DNA from: Planctomycetaceae bacterium
GTDB lineage: Bacteria > Planctomycetota > Phycisphaerae > Phycisphaerales > SM1A02
Assembly (NCBI GenBank): GCA_027488415.1
Contig: JAIYBS010000198.1
Location: 1 to 7,397, forward strand
DNA length: 7,397 nucleotides
Direction of reading: 5' to 3'
The notes under the pieces: model-generated
The model's database searches: none
The model's input: the letters and a program-made list of their open reading frames with translations, nothing else
What the model was told of the DNA's origin: nothing
Program-made: the position numbers and the translations under genes
In this document: one piece after another, positions 5,978 through 7,397 of the stretch
Layout: each line of letters begins with the position of its first letter
Numbering within the stretch: the stretch's first letter is position 1

Positions 5978-6657
5978 GCCCGCGCCTCCGCGCCGACGAG
6001 CGGATCGCGGCACTCCAGCGTGACGAGCGGGAACGGGATGCGGGTGCGGCCGGAACTCACGTGCGCGTCGACCGTCCGGAAGGAGCGGAGCGCCGCCGAC
6101 CGATACTCCGCGCTTGCGCGAACGAACCGTCCGCGGTCGAGTCGCCCCGCGAGCCGCGCGATCAGCGGAAGGGCCGGGTCAGAGCAGGTCTCGACGGCCA
6201 CGAGCCTCCCCCCCGGCGCCATCACGCGCGCCGCCGCGGAAAGCAGCACGCCCATCTCCCGGTCGTCGAGGTGGTGCAGCAGGCCCGCGCAGAGGACGAG
6301 GTCGAATCTCGGAAGGTCCAGCGAGGGGAGGTCGCCCGCGCGCGCCTCGATGAAGGTGCCCCGCGAGCCGTGGTCGGCGCGTGCCTGCTCGAGGTACTCG
6401 CGGGACGGCTCGATGCCGTAGTACCGCACGTCGCCGAACGCGTCGCGCCAGCGTCCCGTGCCGCAGCCGATGTCGAGCACGCTGGCACCGTCCGGGACCG
6501 AGAGGAACCGGCGGCGGAACTCCTCCTCGCGACGAGGATCGCTGATCGCGCGCTGCAGCATGTCGTAGGGCGCCGCGAAGCGAAGCAGCCACCATGCGCC
6601 GCCGGTCCGCGTGCCGTCGGAGGTGTCGATCGCGTCGATGCGTCGCCGCTCGGGCAT
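5974..6657 (-). CDS. class I SAM-dependent methyltransferase, first gene of a two-gene operon
   Basis: This protein has 227 residues. The methyltransferase core is clear: ASVLDIGCGTGRWRDAF (58-74) is motif I, YYGIEPSREYLEQAR (79-93) carries the ribose-binding Glu, and AGDLPSL (107-113) is motif III-like. FDLVLCAGLLHHLDD (118-132) is motif IV, and VMAPGGRLVAVET (145-157) is the late motif. The N-terminal WWLLRFAAPYDMLQRAI (22-38) is amphipathic. It is not a close relative of the other two methyltransferases here; they share only general fold motifs. It belongs to the Methyltransf_11/25-like group, and its substrate is not readable. The stop overlaps the next methyltransferase start, so both should be made together. 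The ATG at 6657 has no Shine-Dalgarno but has TAGACT 6 nt upstream, suggesting a leaderless mRNA. The gene is divergent from rmlB across 59 bp. Confidence 0.87.
   Translation of the reverse strand: MPERRRIDAIDTSDGTRTGGAWWLLRFAAPYDMLQRAISDPRREEEFRRRFLSVPDGASVLDIGCGTGRWRDAFGDVRYYGIEPSREYLEQARADHGSRGTFIEARAGDLPSLDLPRFDLVLCAGLLHHLDDREMGVLLSAAARVMAPGGRLVAVETCSDPALPLIARLAGRLDRGRFVRASAEYRSAALRSFRTVDAHVSSGRTRIPFPLVTLECRDPLVGAEARA
5985..5989 (-). promoter_or_regulatory. ribosome binding site GGAGG for the downstream methyltransferase
   Basis: On the minus strand GGAGG lies 7 nt before the ATG at 5977, inside the end of the upstream methyltransferase gene. It favours 5977 over the upstream in-frame ATG at 6013. 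Confidence 0.7.
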
Positions 6658-6663
6658 CGACGG

Positions 6664-6669
6664 AGTCTA
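6664..6669 (-). promoter_or_regulatory. -10-like TAGACT before the methyltransferase operon
   Basis: On the minus strand TAGACT (TANNNT) is followed by CCGTCG and then the ATG at 6657, a 6-nt spacing compatible with a leaderless start. No Shine-Dalgarno lies between it and the ATG, and no clear -35 is seen. Confidence 0.4.
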
Positions 6670-6682
6670 GTGCTGCCGAAGT

Positions 6683-6694
6683 GCCGCGCGCGGC
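6683..6694. repeat. 12-bp perfect palindrome GCCGCGCGCGGC in the divergent spacer
   Basis: GCCGCGCGCGGC is a perfect dyad centred at 6688.5, close to the middle of the 59-bp spacer between the methyltransferase operon and rmlB (6658-6716). It is placed where a regulator could act on both promoters. At this base composition a CG-only palindrome may be fortuitous. Confidence 0.3.
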
Positions 6695-6703
6695 GACGGC
6701 GTG

Positions 6704-6709
6704 TAGCCT
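6704..6709 (+). promoter_or_regulatory. -10-like TAGCCT before rmlB
   Basis: TAGCCT (TANNNT) is followed by CCTGCCC and the ATG at 6717, 7 nt. No plus-strand Shine-Dalgarno is present. It is weaker than the other hexamers by match to TATAAT, but has the same spacing as the 2063 and 2106 starts. Confidence 0.35.
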
Positions 6710-6716
6710 CCTGCCC

Positions 6717-7397
6717 ATGGTCGTCCTCGTCACGGGCGGAGCGGGATTCATCGGCTCCGCGGTGGTCCGCGACATCCTCGCGAACACCGCGTGGAAGGTC
6801 GTCAACCTCGACGCGCTGACGTACGCGAGCAACCCGGACGCGCCTTCCTGGCGGCGCGACGACGGTCGGTACGAGTTCGAGCGCGCGGACGTCTGCGACG
6901 CCGGCGCCGTGCGCGAGATCCTCGCGCGGCACTCGCCCGACGCGATCATCCACCTCGCGGCGGAGAGCCACGTGGACCGGTCGATCGACGGCCCCTCGCC
7001 GTTCATCCGGACGAACGTCGTCGGCACCGGCACGCTGCTCCAGGAGGCCCGCGCGCACTGGGACTCGCTTCCCGCGGAGCGGCGCGGCGCCTTCCGGTTC
7101 CTGCACGTATCGACCGACGAGGTGTACGGCGACCTCGGCTTCGGAACGGCGCCGGCCACCGAGTCGAGCCCCTACCGGCCGAGCTCGCCGTATGCCGCGA
7201 GCAAGGCCGCCTCGGACCACCTCGTGCGCGCCTGGCACCGCACCTGGGGATTCCCCGCGATCGTCACCAACTGCTCGAACAACTACGGGCCGTTCCAGTT
7301 CCCGGAGAAGCTGATCCCGCACGTCACGCTGTCGGCGATCCACGGACGCCCGCTGCCCGTGTACGGCCGCGGCGACCAGGTACGCGACTGGATCCAC
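6717..7397 (+). CDS. rmlB: dTDP-glucose 4,6-dehydratase (RmlB/RffG), N-terminal 227 residues, 3' end outside window
   Basis: This enzyme converts dTDP-D-glucose to dTDP-4-keto-6-deoxy-D-glucose with a tightly bound, recycled NAD+, in the cytoplasm. It is an extended SDR: VTGGAGFIGSAVV (5-17) is the NAD glycine motif, and LDALTYASN (31-39) is the family's strand-2 signature. HLAAESHVDRSI (79-90) follows, then VSTDEVYGD (131-139) with catalytic T133-D134-E135. Y159-x3-K163 (PYAASK) is the SDR pair, and TNCSNNYGPFQFPEKLIP (184-201) is diagnostic. The frame runs open to the window end; family members are usually about 330-360 residues, so about one third is missing. The start at 6717 gives the normal N-terminus for the family. 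It supplies the substrate for WecE upstream. Further RmlA/C/D genes may lie beyond the window. Confidence 0.95.
   Translation, partial: MVVLVTGGAGFIGSAVVRDILANTAWKVVNLDALTYASNPDAPSWRRDDGRYEFERADVCDAGAVREILARHSPDAIIHLAAESHVDRSIDGPSPFIRTNVVGTGTLLQEARAHWDSLPAERRGAFRFLHVSTDEVYGDLGFGTAPATESSPYRPSSPYAASKAASDHLVRAWHRTWGFPAIVTNCSNNYGPFQFPEKLIPHVTLSAIHGRPLPVYGRGDQVRDWIH

Noticed and set aside
5489..6819. Plus-strand open frames at 5489-6421 and 6061-6819
   Set aside because: Both are antisense to the two methyltransferases, whose SAM motifs are unambiguous. The 6061 frame also runs across the divergent spacer into rmlB in the wrong frame.
6179..7397. Minus-strand open frames covering rmlB
   Set aside because: They are antisense to the highly conserved dehydratase and have no recognisable domains.
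1..7397. tRNA/rRNA genes, CRISPR arrays, insertion sequences or attachment sites
   Set aside because: No cloverleaf-like segment, regularly spaced repeats, transposase motifs or terminal inverted repeats were seen; almost all of the window is accounted for by eight genes.

Overview
This is a G+C-rich (roughly 70% by eye), densely packed bacterial segment from a surface-glycan or O-antigen-type biosynthesis locus. It holds eight protein-coding genes, two of them cut by the window edges, and I see no RNA genes, mobile elements or CRISPR. Non-coding gaps are all under 80 bp. The phylum cannot be fixed from the sequence. The composition and the apparent leaderless starts would fit several high-GC groups (actinobacterial, deinococcal, planctomycete or myxobacterial), and none is proven.

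Layout: (1) 2-436 (+) is the C-terminal part of a short-chain dehydrogenase resembling PtmA-type enzymes of nonulosonate/flagellin-glycan loci. (2) 515-1258 (+) is a SAM-dependent methyltransferase with its own Shine-Dalgarno. (3) 1299-2063 (-) is a PhyH-type Fe(II)/2-oxoglutarate dioxygenase, convergent with (2) across a GC-rich palindrome. (4) 2106-4091 (+) is a polytopic membrane protein, probably a GT-C-type glycosyltransferase. (5) 4088-5218 (+) is wecE/rffA, overlapping (4) by ATGA. (6) 5198-5977 (-) and (7) 5974-6657 (-) are two different methyltransferases forming an ATGA-coupled pair, tail-to-tail with wecE and overlapping it by 21 bp. (8) 6717-7397 (+) is the start of rmlB/rffG, dTDP-glucose 4,6-dehydratase.

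The clearest pathway is RmlB followed by WecE: dTDP-glucose to dTDP-4-keto-6-deoxyglucose to dTDP-4-amino-4,6-dideoxygalactose (dTDP-Fuc4N), an activated amino sugar for glycan assembly. The GT-C-like protein would move a sugar at the membrane. The three methyltransferases and the dioxygenase are plausible tailoring enzymes acting on sugars or on a lipid carrier, but their substrates are inferred from context only.

The most interesting non-coding signal is how genes start. The four genes that begin at divergent junctions (2063 -, 2106 +, 6657 -, 6717 +) lack a Shine-Dalgarno and instead carry a TANNNT -10-like hexamer 6-7 nt before the ATG, the architecture of leaderless transcripts. The three other starts visible in the window (515, 4088, 5977) have AAGGAG or GGAGG at 6-7 nt. 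The 2063/2106 junction is geometrically mirror-symmetric: ATG, 7 nt, -10, 4 nt, TCGAACGA, 4 nt, -10, 7 nt, ATG. This suggests two mutually overlapping promoters with a shared central element.
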